From positions 62,001-126,000 of the forward strand of contig CACYJU010000004.1 of the NCBI GenBank assembly GCA_902774845.1: a DNA stretch of 64,000 nt. Reading direction: 5' to 3'. The stretch is from an uncultured Bacteroidota bacterium (GTDB lineage: Bacteria > Bacteroidota > Bacteroidia > Bacteroidales > P3). Positions within the stretch are counted from its first letter, which is position 1. Each line of letters opens with the position of its first letter. Shown here in pieces: positions 34,715 to 43,732 of this stretch. The notes beneath the pieces are model-generated. The model did no database searches. It worked only from the letters and a program-made list of their open reading frames with translations, and was not told where the DNA came from. Both the position numbers and the translations under genes were made by a program.

Positions 34715-35623
34715 ATGAAAAAGATTTTCGCAGTTCTCTTGGTAACAGCGCTGTCCACCTGCTTCGTTCAGGCTCAGCTGCTCTACAAAATCAGCGGCAA
34801 CGGACTCGACAAGCCGAGCTATATCGTAGGAACCTACCATCTGGCCCCCGCCTCCTTTGCCGACAGCATTCGGGGACTGAGGGAAGCCTTCTCCAGTTGC
34901 ACCCAGATATACGGCGAAATCGACATGGCCGAGACCTCCAAGCCCGAAAAGCAGCTGGCACTGCAACAACAGCAGATGCTGCCCGACGGCAAGACCCTCA
35001 CCTCTTTGCTTACCGGTGAGCAGCTCAACAAACTCAACGCCATCATGAGGGACCTCTTCGGCAAAGACCTCAACAACGAAGCCTTCGCCGCCCAGATGAA
35101 CCGCTTCTCGCCGGCGCTGATCTCCAACACCATCATGCTCTACACCTACGCCAAAGACAACCCCGACCTGCTGATGGACCAGTCGAAACTGCTCGACGGA
35201 CACCTGCAGGTAATGGCTGCCGAACGCGGGATGGCGGTCAAAGGCTTCGAGACGGCCGACTTCCAAGCCGAGGCTCTGTTTGGCAAGCCTTTGGAGCAGC
35301 AGGTGGACGACCTGATGTGCATGGTCGATCACTATCAAGAGACCGTCGATATGGCTGAGTTTATCACCGAAGCCTACTTCTCGCAGGACCTCGACCAGCT
35401 GCAAGACCTCACCGAAGAAGAGTCGGAGAGCGAATGCGGCGGTTCGCCCGAGGACAGCGAGAAGCTAATCTACGACCGCAACAGCAACTGGGTCAAGGCT
35501 ATGCCCGCCATCATGAAAGAGAATCCCACCTTCTTCGCCGTGGGATCTGCCCATCTCTGTGGTGACAGAGGAGTCCTCGCCCTCCTGAAACAAGCCGGCT
35601 ACACCATAGAAGCCGTGAAGTAA
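34715..35623 (+). CDS. Exported TraB/GumN (PrgY) family protein
   Basis: A 302-residue exported protein with signal IFAVLLVTALSTCFVQAQ. It has the family's N-terminal motif SYIVGTYHLAP with GxxH, the middle EIDMAE Glu-rich motif and the C-terminal FFAVGSAHLCGDRGVLALL with the second GxxH motif. Related proteins are thought to be metal-dependent proteases (Tiki-like), but activity here is unproven. Two hairpins follow. Confidence 0.88.
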   Translation: MKKIFAVLLVTALSTCFVQAQLLYKISGNGLDKPSYIVGTYHLAPASFADSIRGLREAFSSCTQIYGEIDMAETSKPEKQLALQQQQMLPDGKTLTSLLTGEQLNKLNAIMRDLFGKDLNNEAFAAQMNRFSPALISNTIMLYTYAKDNPDLLMDQSKLLDGHLQVMAAERGMAVKGFETADFQAEALFGKPLEQQVDDLMCMVDHYQETVDMAEFITEAYFSQDLDQLQDLTEEESESECGGSPEDSEKLIYDRNSNWVKAMPAIMKENPTFFAVGSAHLCGDRGVLALLKQAGYTIEAVK

Positions 35624-35645
35624 GGATTATTACCCTATAGTCGGA

Positions 35646-35708
35646 ATTTCAATTTTCCATTGAAATGAAAAACAAAGGCACCCTTCGCAAGAGGAGTGCC
35701 TTTTGTTT
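35646..35708 (+). terminator. Double hairpin terminator after the TraB/GumN gene
   Basis: First hairpin ATTTCAAT/ATTGAAAT (35646-35666). Second AACAAAGGCAC (35671-35681) with GTGCCTTTTGTT (35696-35707), T-rich at the end. The second is a good terminator in both directions. Confidence 0.8.
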
Positions 35709-35961
35709 TATGGTCGGACTTTGTATTGACTACCGTCGACCTCGAACGCGACTCGGCCATCACAAAGCAAGCTCGGATGGCGCTCACTGCTTACTCGGTT
35801 CAAAATTACTCGAAAATCTTATTCAAAATCTTTCAACCTTTTCTAATTGATTTTTAATTGATCTCGAGCGGTGCAACCAGAATAAAAGTTAAGATAGTTC
35901 GCCACATTTTTAGAGACAATCGTTTTCGTTAACCCAGTTTTTTAGCGAAGCGAAGTTAATG

Positions 35962-36088
35962 CTTTTTGATGTTTGAGATAACGACAGTTATGTGTTAAGC
36001 GGTATGTCTTAGGCATAAGAGCTTGCTCTTAAAGACAAAGGCATAGCACTTAGCACAGAGTTACGAAGTAACCCCAAACATCGAAAAG
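35962..36088 (+). ncRNA. Candidate cloverleaf-like structured RNA
   Basis: A 14-bp closing stem (35962-35975 with 36075-36088, one wobble) encloses three hairpins. They are ATAAC-gaca-GTTAT (35978-35991), a long arm GTGTTAAG...CTTAGCAC (35992-36056) with inner stems TGTCTT/AAGACA and TAAGAGC/GCTCTTA, and GTTAC-GAA-GTAAC (36060-36072). It lacks tRNA consensus bases and an acceptor CCA. No promoter box was found just upstream. It could equally be a mobile DNA palindrome. Confidence 0.4.
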
Positions 36089-36209
36089 AGTTTTTCTGGT
36101 TTTTGTAAAAAAATATCTGTGCTATCCGTGTTATCTGTGTGAGAGTCTAAAAAAAGATCCGTGACATCCGTGTTCGAAAAAAAAATTCTATGCTTTCTGC
36201 AATTTGACT

Positions 36210-36290
36210 TCGTCGTCCTCCTTTTCGCTCGGGATAGATCAAACAGCTTGTTTGGTCCTCCTCTCGCTCAGGCGTCGGTTCTGTGGGACA
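36210..36290 (-). repeat. Diverged copy of the three-stem element (copy G)
   Basis: On the minus strand CTGAGCGAGAG, a 9-bp hairpin GACCAAACA/TGTTTGATC and CCGAGCG follow in the order of the element, but the outer stem is weak and the small hairpin is not evident. Confidence 0.4.
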
Positions 36291-36838
36291 AAAAAAATCC
36301 ATGGAGAAAAGACGATAAAACACAAGCCTCTCTTCCATCTCACATCAGCCATCTTCCATCTAACATCTTACTTCATACATCATCCATCTTACATCCATAA
36401 ATCCGTAATTCCATAAATCCATAGATCCGTTATTCCGTAAATCCCAGAATTAGCTTCCCTCTTACAATACAACCCGTGCCGAGGGGCTGGTATGGTGCTG
36501 GCGGAGTCAAAGCGAGGTGGTCTCTGACTCGAAGCCATCTCGAACCTATATCGAAGCTAAATCGAAGCTAGATCGAAGCAACACTGATAACATATTGATT
36601 TAGTGTGACTTGAAAATTAACAGCTAATCTAGGTTGTCAGTCAGTTGCCGTTGCGGCTGGATTTGGTTGACAGTAAAAATTGACAAAGCACTACTTTGGG
36701 TGTACTTTGCCATTACTTTGCCTGCACTTTGGGTGAACTCTGGATGGGCCGAGTGTAGAATGTAGAATGTAGAATGCAAATGCAAAATCGGTTTTGCGAT
36801 TTTGTAGGTGATTATTTGCATAGGAAGAAAAAAAATGA

Positions 36839-36846
36839 TATTTTTG
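36839..36846 (+). promoter_or_regulatory. -7 box upstream of the small AT-rich gene
   Basis: TATTTTTG followed by C. The start near 36852 would give a leader of about 290 nt to the ATG at 37145. Confidence 0.55.
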
Positions 36847-37035
36847 CAGTCGCTTACGAGAGTTAAGTAAGTATGCGAGAAAAGCATTTGTATTGGTCCA
36901 CCTTACGAAATTCGCCAAAATTCGACCAAAGGACTGTAGTACTGATGCCTATTAGCTTTCCCTATATGTATGATATTGTTATCAAATACATATTGGTAAG
37001 CATAGGATAAGGTCAAGATAGTTTCTATTTTGGGA

Positions 37036-37094
37036 AGGCATTTGGCGATGCCTGTAAGGTGTAGAACTAATCGACACGAGTTCTATGCTTTTTT
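37036..37094 (+). terminator. Attenuator-like hairpins in the leader of the 37145 gene
   Basis: AGGCAT/ATGCCT (37036-37053), then TAGAACT (37062-37068) with AGTTCTA (37079-37085) followed by TGC and TTTTTT (37089-37094). This looks like an intrinsic terminator inside the leader, suggesting a short RNA or attenuation of the adhesin genes. Confidence 0.5.
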
Positions 37095-37144
37095 AATTAT
37101 GCCACAAACTGAGAGCTCATAGTGGTGACAAAAATGTAAAAATC

Positions 37145-37453
37145 ATGAAGATCCAACTCAAAAGCGCATCAGAATCCATTAGTGAAATATGCGGAAAATT
37201 CCACAACTACTTGAAGGATGTTTTAAGTGGGAACAGGGAAACCGATGACAAGTGTTTAGAAAATTATGCAAAAGCTAGCAGAAATGTAACAGATGTCATG
37301 AACAATAAATATGAAGGTAATAACAAGGACAAGAAACTTGACGAAGCTGAGGAGTTTTTAAATGAGGCTGATAAACATAAAGACGAGGGATTTGGTCCAG
37401 TATTGGAAGATGCTATAAGTTCTTTGAGTGAAGAAATAAAAAAACTACGTTAA
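37145..37453 (+). CDS. Small charged helical protein, unknown
   Basis: A 102-residue soluble protein, Lys/Glu/Asp/Asn-rich and mostly helical: SISEICGKFHNYLKDVLSG, NVTDVMNNKYEGNNKDKKLD, AISSLSEEIKKLR. There is no signal peptide and no family I recognise. The gene is clearly more AT-rich than its neighbours, suggesting recent arrival or poor optimisation. It lies 38 bp upstream of the giant adhesin gene and may be co-transcribed with it. Confidence 0.7.
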   Translation: MKIQLKSASESISEICGKFHNYLKDVLSGNRETDDKCLENYAKASRNVTDVMNNKYEGNNKDKKLDEAEEFLNEADKHKDEGFGPVLEDAISSLSEEIKKLR

Positions 37454-37491
37454 CGCACCAGTAATAATTGCATCATTTAAATGGTAAAAAT

Positions 37492-40400
37492 ATGAAACGT
37501 ATTTTTAGTTTTTTTATCGTTGTAATTGCAGTAGGATTCCATCTAAGTGCAATGGCTGACACTTGGGATGGCTCGGCTGTTAGTTGGACTAACGGCAGTG
37601 GTACAGAGGCCGACCCTTATCTTATCGAATGTGCCGCACATTTGGCTTACCTGCAAGAGATGGTGAATGGTGGAGTCAGCACCTATAGCGGTCAGTATTT
37701 CAAGCTGACAACGGACATAGATCTGAACTCCGTATCGTGGCTTGGCATCGGCACAAGTGAAACTGTCAGTTTTCAAGGAACATTTGACGGTGACAACCAC
37801 AGTATAACTGGTATAAATAGTTCAAGTGCACTCTTCCGTTATGTAAAAAATTCAAACTTAAAGAATCTCTCCACTGCTGGTAGTGCCGCATCTGGAATAA
37901 TTCAGAATTCATACGGAACAACCACTGTGGATAATTGTCACAGTTCAGTTGCTGCCACAAGAAGCGTCGTTAGTATTAAAGGTGGAATAATCGGCTATGC
38001 TTCTGGAACCTGCGACATCAGCAGATGCTCCAACACGGGTAGTGTCTCAGGCACCTATGCTGCTGGTGGAATAATCGGCCATGTTTCTGAAACCTGCACC
38101 ATCACCAACTGCTCAAATACCGGGAATATCAGCGGCCAAGCGAAGGCCTCCGGCAGCGGTGGCATTGTCGGTAAGGCTACGGGTTCGGTCACCATCACCG
38201 ACTGCTACAACACCGGTAACGTCACGCACACGACGGGTATCACTTCCAGCACAGCGGAAAGTGTAACAGATGGTTATTCAAGAGCGGGTGGAATCGTTGG
38301 ATATACGACTGCCAACTGTACGGTGACCAGATGTTACAATACGGGTAGCGTCACGGCCAATGCAACCATCAACAAGAGCTATAATGGTACTGATTGTACT
38401 TTTAAGACATTTGCCATTGCTGGCGGCATTATCGGGCATCGTGAATCAGGATCCACCTGCAATGTATCACTATGCTATAACAGAGGAACCAGCACCGCCT
38501 CAGCCAATACCGTAGTGAGAAACGCTAATTATGCTCCATCTACATACGCCTATGCCTATTCATGTGGAATCGTAGGCAAAGCGGACGTCGCAGGTTCGGT
38601 CACGGACTGCTACAATCGCGCAAACAGCACCGCCACTGCAAACGCAGAGTCATATTACAATACCTCTTACAATACCTCCCGTGCTCCTTCGTCCTATGAA
38701 GTGAAAGAAGCTTATTCAGCAGGTATCAGTTACGGCACCAACATCACCAATAGTAACTGCTACAATACCGGCACTTTGTCTGCAGCGAATGGCAAGTTTG
38801 GCGTCTGCAACCGCACCGTCACCAACTGCTATTACCTCTCGACCTGCGGCGGTTCGGGCAACGGCACATCCAAGACGGAGACTATAATGAAGTCCACGTC
38901 GATGCCAGTATTGCTCAACGCCAGCGACGAGGTTTATGTGATGGATGTCACCCCCAATGTCAACGACGGTTATCCTATCTTTGGCAATATGATTTACATT
39001 GTCACAGAGGACGCGTCAAACATTGCCTTTAGAAGCGCCACAATGAATGGTGCTTATTCATTTAATGACACGCCCGACGTGCAGGGGTTTGAATACAAGT
39101 TGAGTAGTGCATCATCATGGGACACGGTTTATACCAATGTTGCGACTCCGTTCTCTTACGACCTGACAAATCTTAACCCCAACAGCACCTACTACTACCG
39201 CACCTTTATTACCAAGGACGGAAATACCTTTTACGGCGACCAGAAAACCTTCAATACCCTCTCGTGCACCACGCTCACCGCTGCCATTGGAGCCTCTGCC
39301 AGCGAGATGTGCGAAGGTGACACAGCGACACTGACAGCCTCTGGAGCATCCGATTACTCCGAAAACTTTTATTACGCGTGGAACACAGGGGACACCACTG
39401 CCGTCATCCATCCCACCGAGGATGGCATATACACCGTGACGGTGACCGACGACAACGGCTGCACGGTGACCAAGAAAGACACCCTGACCGTCAACCCGCG
39501 TCCGGTTGGCACCATCAGCGGGCGCACCGCCATCTGTTCGGGCAACAGCACCACGCTGACGGCATCGGGAGCCAACAGCTACACTTGGTCAACGGGAGCC
39601 ACGACGCCGACGCTGACCACGAGCACCGCCGGCGCCTACACTTGCACTTTCCGCAACAGCTATGGCTGTACCAGCACCCAGGAGGTGACCATCGACGTGT
39701 TCGCGGCGCCCGTCATCAGCGGCACCACGGCCATCTGCTCGGGTAACAGCACAACCCTTACCGCCACAGGAGCCGACAGCTACACTTGGAGCAACGGCGC
39801 CACCACGCCCTCCATCACCGTGAGCGAAGGCGGGACCTACACAGTGACAGGCACCACCACTGACGGGTGCGAAGGCACGGCAGGCGTGACCGTGTCGGTA
39901 GGAGCGCAGCCCACCATCAGCATCAGCGGCTCCTCGACGTTCTGCCAGGGCGGCAACACCGTGCTGACCGCCACCGGCGGCGTGAGCTATGAGTGGGCCG
40001 ACGGCACGAGAGACAACACCCTCGTGGTCACCAACGCCGGAAACTACACAGTGACAGGCACCAACGCCGACGGCTGCTCGAACACCGCCTCGCTGCAGGT
40101 GACGATGAAGCCGTCGTACACCAACCTGCCGGTGTCGGCAGCCATCTGCCAAGGCACGACATATAACGCGATGGGCTCAATGTACAGCACGCCCGGCACC
40201 TACCACGTCGCCGGCACCACGACGGCCGGCTGCGACTCGACGATAGACCTCACCCTCACGGTCAATACGCTGCCGACCCCGACCATAAGCGGCAACACCG
40301 CGATCTGCCAAGGCAACTCAACCACTTTGGCGGCGCTGGGCGGCACCACGTTCCTCTGGAACAACGGGAGCAGCTCGCAAGCCATCAGCGTGAGCGAGGC

Positions 40401-42615
40401 AGGCGTGTATAGTGTCACCGTGACCGACGCCAACGGCTGCAGCAACAGCACGTCGGCGACGGTGAGCGTCAATCCGCTGCCGACAGTGACAATCACAGGC
40501 ACCACCGCCATCTGTGCAGGCAACAACACCACGCTCACCGCCACGGGAGCAGAGACATACCTGTGGAGCAACGGCACTTCAGACGCCACCATCACGGTAA
40601 ACAACGGCGGCACCTACACCGTCACCGGCACGAGCGTCAACGGCTGCCACAACACCGCGGCAGCGACGGTGACGGTCAACCCGACATATAACGGCATGCC
40701 CGTGACGCAGGCCATCTGCGAGGGCAGCAACTACAACTTCTTCGGCACCATGCTGAACGAAGCCGGCACATATAACCACAGCGGCAACACGACGGCGGGC
40801 TGCGACTCGGTGGTCATACTGACCCTCACGGTCAATCAGCTGCCGACGGCGACCATAAGCGGCAACACCACCTTCTGCGAAGGCGGCAGCACGACGCTCA
40901 CCGCCACCGGCGGCGCAACATACACGTGGAGCAACGGAGCCACCACGTCGGCGACAACGGTGACCAATTCAGGCACCTACACAGTAACGGTCACCGACAA
41001 CAACGGCTGCACGAACACCGCAACAACCACCGTCAACGTCAATCCGCTGCCCAATGTAGTCATCAACGGCAACACGTCGCTGTGCCAGGGCAGCAGCTCG
41101 GTGCTCACGGCAACAGGCGCCGACTACTACACATGGAACACAGGAGCCTCAAACCCCACTGTCACAGTCTATAATGCAGGCACCTACAGCGTCACCGGCA
41201 CATCGGCGGCCGGATGCTCGAAAAGCGCAAGCGTGACGGTGACGGTCAACTCGGTGTTCAACATCCCGGTGGCGGAAGCCATCTGCCAAGGCAGCAGCTA
41301 CAACTTCTTCGGCCAGAACCTTGCGACAGGCGGAACCTACACCCACACCCTGCAGACTCCAGCTGGTTGTGACTCAACAATCAACCTGACACTTACGGTG
41401 AACCCGCTGCCGACAGCCACCATCAGCGGCAACACGACCTTCTGTGAAGGTAGCAACACCACACTCACCGTCACCGGCGGAGTGTCATACACTTGGAGCA
41501 ACGGTGCCACCACTTCAGAAATTACTGTTACCAACGCTGGCACATACGGTGTGACGGTGACGGATGCCAACGGCTGCACGAATACTGTATCGACCACCGT
41601 AGGGGTGAATATGCTGCCGACCATCACAATCAGCGGCAACACCGCATTCTGCGAGGGCAACAGCACTATGCTGACCGCGCAGGGCGGAAACAGCTACACT
41701 TGGAGCAACGGAGCCATGACCCCGTATATCACCGTCACGACCACAGGCAACTACACCGTGACCAGCGTCGGAGCCAACGGCTGCTCGAACACAGCCAGCG
41801 TTACGGTGACGGCAAGTCCGCTGCCGACCATCACCATTGGCGGCAACACCTCGTTCTGTCAGGGTGGCAACACAACACTTACGGCCAGCGGTGCTGACAG
41901 TTACTCTTGGAACAACGGCACGACCACTCCCAGCATCACCGTTGACGCCTTTGGCGTTTACAGCGTGACTGGTACAACGGCCTTGGGCTGCACCGGCACG
42001 GCGAGTGTGACCGTCACCGTGTCGCCCAACCCGAACATCACCATCACAGGCGACACCGAGCTGTGCCCCGGCGAGAGCACAACACTCACCGCCAACGGCG
42101 GCACGAGCTACATGTGGTTCGACGGCAGCAGCGACGCCACCTATCAGACCAGCACTGCAGGGAGCTACACGGTGATAGGCTACAACGACGCAGGATGCTA
42201 TACGATGGTGACGGTTGACGTGCAGCAGTACGACAACGCCCAGACGGAAGAGACGGCAACTGGCACAGGCGAGTATGTCTGGAACGGCAACATCTACACC
42301 GAGAGCGGCGACTACACCTTCACCACCACAACAGCACACGGCTGCGACAGCACTGTGACGCTGCACCTGACCATAGAGCAAGGTGGTGGACAAGGTATCG
42401 ACGACATCACCGATGCCAACAACGTGAAAGTCTATGCCAAAGGAGGCAAGATTGTTGTAGTGGGTGCGAAAGACGAGAAAGTCCACGTCTATGACGTGAT
42501 GGGCAGAACGTTCTATAATGACATCTTTGAATCGCCAATAACCCTGCCTGCCGCCGGCGTCTATATGGTAAAAATAGGCGAAGGTAAACCACATAAGGTG
42601 GTGGTAAGACCGTAG
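37492..42615 (+). CDS. Giant secreted adhesin-like protein with GLUG-type, PKD-like and T9SS sorting domains
   Basis: A 1707-residue secreted protein. Signal peptide MKRIFSFFIVVIAVGFHLSAMA. Residues about 160-460 hold GLUG-like turns (GGIIGYASGTCDISRCSNTG and similar). About 500-590 is fibronectin-III-like (GFEYKLSSASSWDTVY). About 590-1580 holds twelve PKD/Ig-like repeats of about 67 residues, each with C.G...LTA.G...Y.WSNG...TV...GTY.VT.....GC. Three short modules of about 50 residues (Y...G....GCDSTI.LTLTVN) are interspersed, and a fourth precedes the end. The last 70 residues (VYDVMGRTFYND, GVYMVKIGEG) are a type A T9SS C-terminal sorting domain. It is therefore a predicted surface-exposed or released protein, but no catalytic domain is visible. 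Confidence 0.9.
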   Translation: MKRIFSFFIVVIAVGFHLSAMADTWDGSAVSWTNGSGTEADPYLIECAAHLAYLQEMVNGGVSTYSGQYFKLTTDIDLNSVSWLGIGTSETVSFQGTFDGDNHSITGINSSSALFRYVKNSNLKNLSTAGSAASGIIQNSYGTTTVDNCHSSVAATRSVVSIKGGIIGYASGTCDISRCSNTGSVSGTYAAGGIIGHVSETCTITNCSNTGNISGQAKASGSGGIVGKATGSVTITDCYNTGNVTHTTGITSSTAESVTDGYSRAGGIVGYTTANCTVTRCYNTGSVTANATINKSYNGTDCTFKTFAIAGGIIGHRESGSTCNVSLCYNRGTSTASANTVVRNANYAPSTYAYAYSCGIVGKADVAGSVTDCYNRANSTATANAESYYNTSYNTSRAPSSYEVKEAYSAGISYGTNITNSNCYNTGTLSAANGKFGVCNRTVTNCYYLSTCGGSGNGTSKTETIMKSTSMPVLLNASDEVYVMDVTPNVNDGYPIFGNMIYIVTEDASNIAFRSATMNGAYSFNDTPDVQGFEYKLSSASSWDTVYTNVATPFSYDLTNLNPNSTYYYRTFITKDGNTFYGDQKTFNTLSCTTLTAAIGASASEMCEGDTATLTASGASDYSENFYYAWNTGDTTAVIHPTEDGIYTVTVTDDNGCTVTKKDTLTVNPRPVGTISGRTAICSGNSTTLTASGANSYTWSTGATTPTLTTSTAGAYTCTFRNSYGCTSTQEVTIDVFAAPVISGTTAICSGNSTTLTATGADSYTWSNGATTPSITVSEGGTYTVTGTTTDGCEGTAGVTVSVGAQPTISISGSSTFCQGGNTVLTATGGVSYEWADGTRDNTLVVTNAGNYTVTGTNADGCSNTASLQVTMKPSYTNLPVSAAICQGTTYNAMGSMYSTPGTYHVAGTTTAGCDSTIDLTLTVNTLPTPTISGNTAICQGNSTTLAALGGTTFLWNNGSSSQAISVSEAGVYSVTVTDANGCSNSTSATVSVNPLPTVTITGTTAICAGNNTTLTATGAETYLWSNGTSDATITVNNGGTYTVTGTSVNGCHNTAAATVTVNPTYNGMPVTQAICEGSNYNFFGTMLNEAGTYNHSGNTTAGCDSVVILTLTVNQLPTATISGNTTFCEGGSTTLTATGGATYTWSNGATTSATTVTNSGTYTVTVTDNNGCTNTATTTVNVNPLPNVVINGNTSLCQGSSSVLTATGADYYTWNTGASNPTVTVYNAGTYSVTGTSAAGCSKSASVTVTVNSVFNIPVAEAICQGSSYNFFGQNLATGGTYTHTLQTPAGCDSTINLTLTVNPLPTATISGNTTFCEGSNTTLTVTGGVSYTWSNGATTSEITVTNAGTYGVTVTDANGCTNTVSTTVGVNMLPTITISGNTAFCEGNSTMLTAQGGNSYTWSNGAMTPYITVTTTGNYTVTSVGANGCSNTASVTVTASPLPTITIGGNTSFCQGGNTTLTASGADSYSWNNGTTTPSITVDAFGVYSVTGTTALGCTGTASVTVTVSPNPNITITGDTELCPGESTTLTANGGTSYMWFDGSSDATYQTSTAGSYTVIGYNDAGCYTMVTVDVQQYDNAQTEETATGTGEYVWNGNIYTESGDYTFTTTTAHGCDSTVTLHLTIEQGGGQGIDDITDANNVKVYAKGGKIVVVGAKDEKVHVYDVMGRTFYNDIFESPITLPAAGVYMVKIGEGKPHKVVVRP

Positions 42616-42641
42616 GTGGAAACCACAATAGAAATTATAGA

Positions 42642-42668
42642 AAGGGAGGCAGTTTGCCTCCTTTTTTT
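42642..42668 (+). terminator. Terminator after the giant adhesin gene
   Basis: GGAGGCA (42645-42651) pairs with TGCCTCC (42655-42661), followed by seven T. Confidence 0.9.
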
Positions 42669-43164
42669 GTGTCTTGTCAACATTTGTCAATTTTTACTGT
42701 CAACTGAATACATTCGCAAGTCACATATGTGACAATTTAAATCAACAAACAGCACTCTCTTATTCACGCAATCAAGTATTTACGAAATCCATCAAGCACC
42801 AACATACTAACACATTTCCAATAACACATTCTCTCACTTATGTAATGACCCTGTGAAATGTTAAATTAGGCGAAAGTGGCGTTAAAAATTCTTAACATCG
42901 ATATTGGTTAAGGTCAATGTTAACGTTGACGTCTTGACTTCACTATGACTTAACCATGACTTAACCATGACTTAACCATGACTTTACTATAACATAACTA
43001 TGGAAGATGGAAGAAGTAAGAGGTGAGATGTGAGATGGAAGATGTATGAATGCTTGAAGGTGTGATAGAGAAATGATAAAGGAGAGATAAAGGCACGACT
43101 GAATAATTGAGTGGAGGGTTTTACAATAAAATTCAAAAATGCTTCTCATGTAAAAAAAAGATTG
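42669..43164 (+). other. Intergenic region before gcvH
   Basis: No gene. It holds AACACATT-type phrases (42795-42840), a near-palindrome around GTTAAC (42914-42930), four copies of CATGACTTAAC (42953-42985) and GGAAGATGGAAGAAGTAAG-type purine repeats (43001-43050). Confidence 0.7.
42953..42996 (+). repeat. CATGACTTAAC 11-bp tandem repeat
   Basis: Three to four near-perfect head-to-tail units of CATGACTTAAC, the last degenerating to CATGACTTTAC. Confidence 0.9.
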
Positions 43165-43172
43165 TATCTTTG
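43165..43172 (+). promoter_or_regulatory. -7 box for gcvH
   Basis: TATCTTTG followed by C; start near 43178, leader about 53 nt. Confidence 0.65.
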
Positions 43173-43230
43173 CAGTCTCTCTTGCATAAGCAAATTTAAC
43201 GTGAATTATTAACCTATAACAAGTAAGAAA

Positions 43231-43611
43231 ATGAATATTCCTCAGAATCTGAAGTACACCCAGGATGATGAATGGGTAAGAATCGAAGGTGAATTTGCAT
43301 TTGTCGGCATCACCGACTACGCTCAGCACGAACTCGGCGACATCGTCTTCGTCGACGTGACCACCGAGGGCGAGACCGTGAACGCTGGCGAGGCTTTCGG
43401 CAGCGTGGAAGCTGTGAAGACCGTTGCTGACCTGCTCATGCCCGTGAACGGCGAAGTGGTAGAACTCAACAACGCTGTGGTCGACGACGCTTCTTCAATC
43501 AACAACGATCCTTACGGTGCTGGCTGGATCATCAAGATCAAACCCGCTAACATGGGTGACATCAACGGTCTGCTCGACAGCGCTGCTTACGAAGCTAAGA
43601 TTGCCAAATAG
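43231..43611 (+). CDS. gcvH: Glycine cleavage system H protein
   Basis: Lipoyl carrier of the glycine cleavage complex. The 126 residues contain KYTQDDEWVRIEGE, GITDYAQHELGDIVFVDV and the lipoylation region GSVEAVKTVADL with the modified Lys, then GWIIKIKPAN. Standard length. gcvP and gcvT are not in the window. Its TAG stop runs straight into a tandem of three TGCC-loop hairpins. Confidence 0.96.
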   Translation: MNIPQNLKYTQDDEWVRIEGEFAFVGITDYAQHELGDIVFVDVTTEGETVNAGEAFGSVEAVKTVADLLMPVNGEVVELNNAVVDDASSINNDPYGAGWIIKIKPANMGDINGLLDSAAYEAKIAK

Positions 43612-43668
43612 GTCCGTGCCCGCACAGGGGTCCGTGCCCGGACAGGCAGATTTGTGCCCAAACAAGGC
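43612..43668 (+). repeat. Three tandem TGCC-loop hairpins after gcvH
   Basis: Units at 43612-43628 (GTCCG-TGCC-CGCAC), 43629-43646 (GTCCG-TGCC-CGGAC) and 43651-43666 (TTTG-TGCC-CAAA). The loop TGCC and a trailing AGG are kept while stem bases change together in the third unit. Confidence 0.75.
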
Positions 43669-43678
43669 TAAAAATTGA

Positions 43679-43715
43679 GAAGGCGCATCCTCTAAAGAGA
43701 ATGTGTCTTCTTTTT
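43679..43715 (+). terminator. Terminator after gcvH
   Basis: GAAGGCGCATCCTCT (43679-43693) pairs with AGAGAATGTGTCTTC (43696-43710) with two wobbles and one mismatch, then TTTTT. Confidence 0.8.
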
Positions 43716-43732
43716 ATTGCAACTTATTGCAA

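Larger units (their letters stand above)
35709..36838. other. Gene-poor repeat-rich region
   Basis: I find no convincing gene. Contents in order: an AGCGAAGCGA phrase (35944), a cloverleaf-like structure (35962-36088), 9-bp repeats TATCTGTGC/TATCCGTGT (36113-36142) and ATCCGTGAC (36155-36175), a diverged three-stem element (about 36210-36290), CATCTTAC/CATCTTCC repeats (36335-36400), AATCCGTAATTCC repeats (36398-36445), and ATCGAAGCTA repeats (36560-36588). Short open frames here look accidental. Confidence 0.65.

Noticed and set aside
35962..36088. tRNA or tmRNA
   Set aside because: The fold is cloverleaf-like, but stem lengths are wrong and there is no T-arm consensus, anticodon loop pattern or CCA end.
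36147..36416. Small overlapping open frames in the gene-poor region
   Set aside because: They are made of repeat phrases and T/C-rich low-complexity sequence, with no start signals or conserved look.
41515..42690. Long open frame on the minus strand opposite the adhesin repeats
   Set aside because: It mirrors the repetitive GC-rich codons of the plus-strand gene, has no family-like motifs and no promoter; an antisense shadow.
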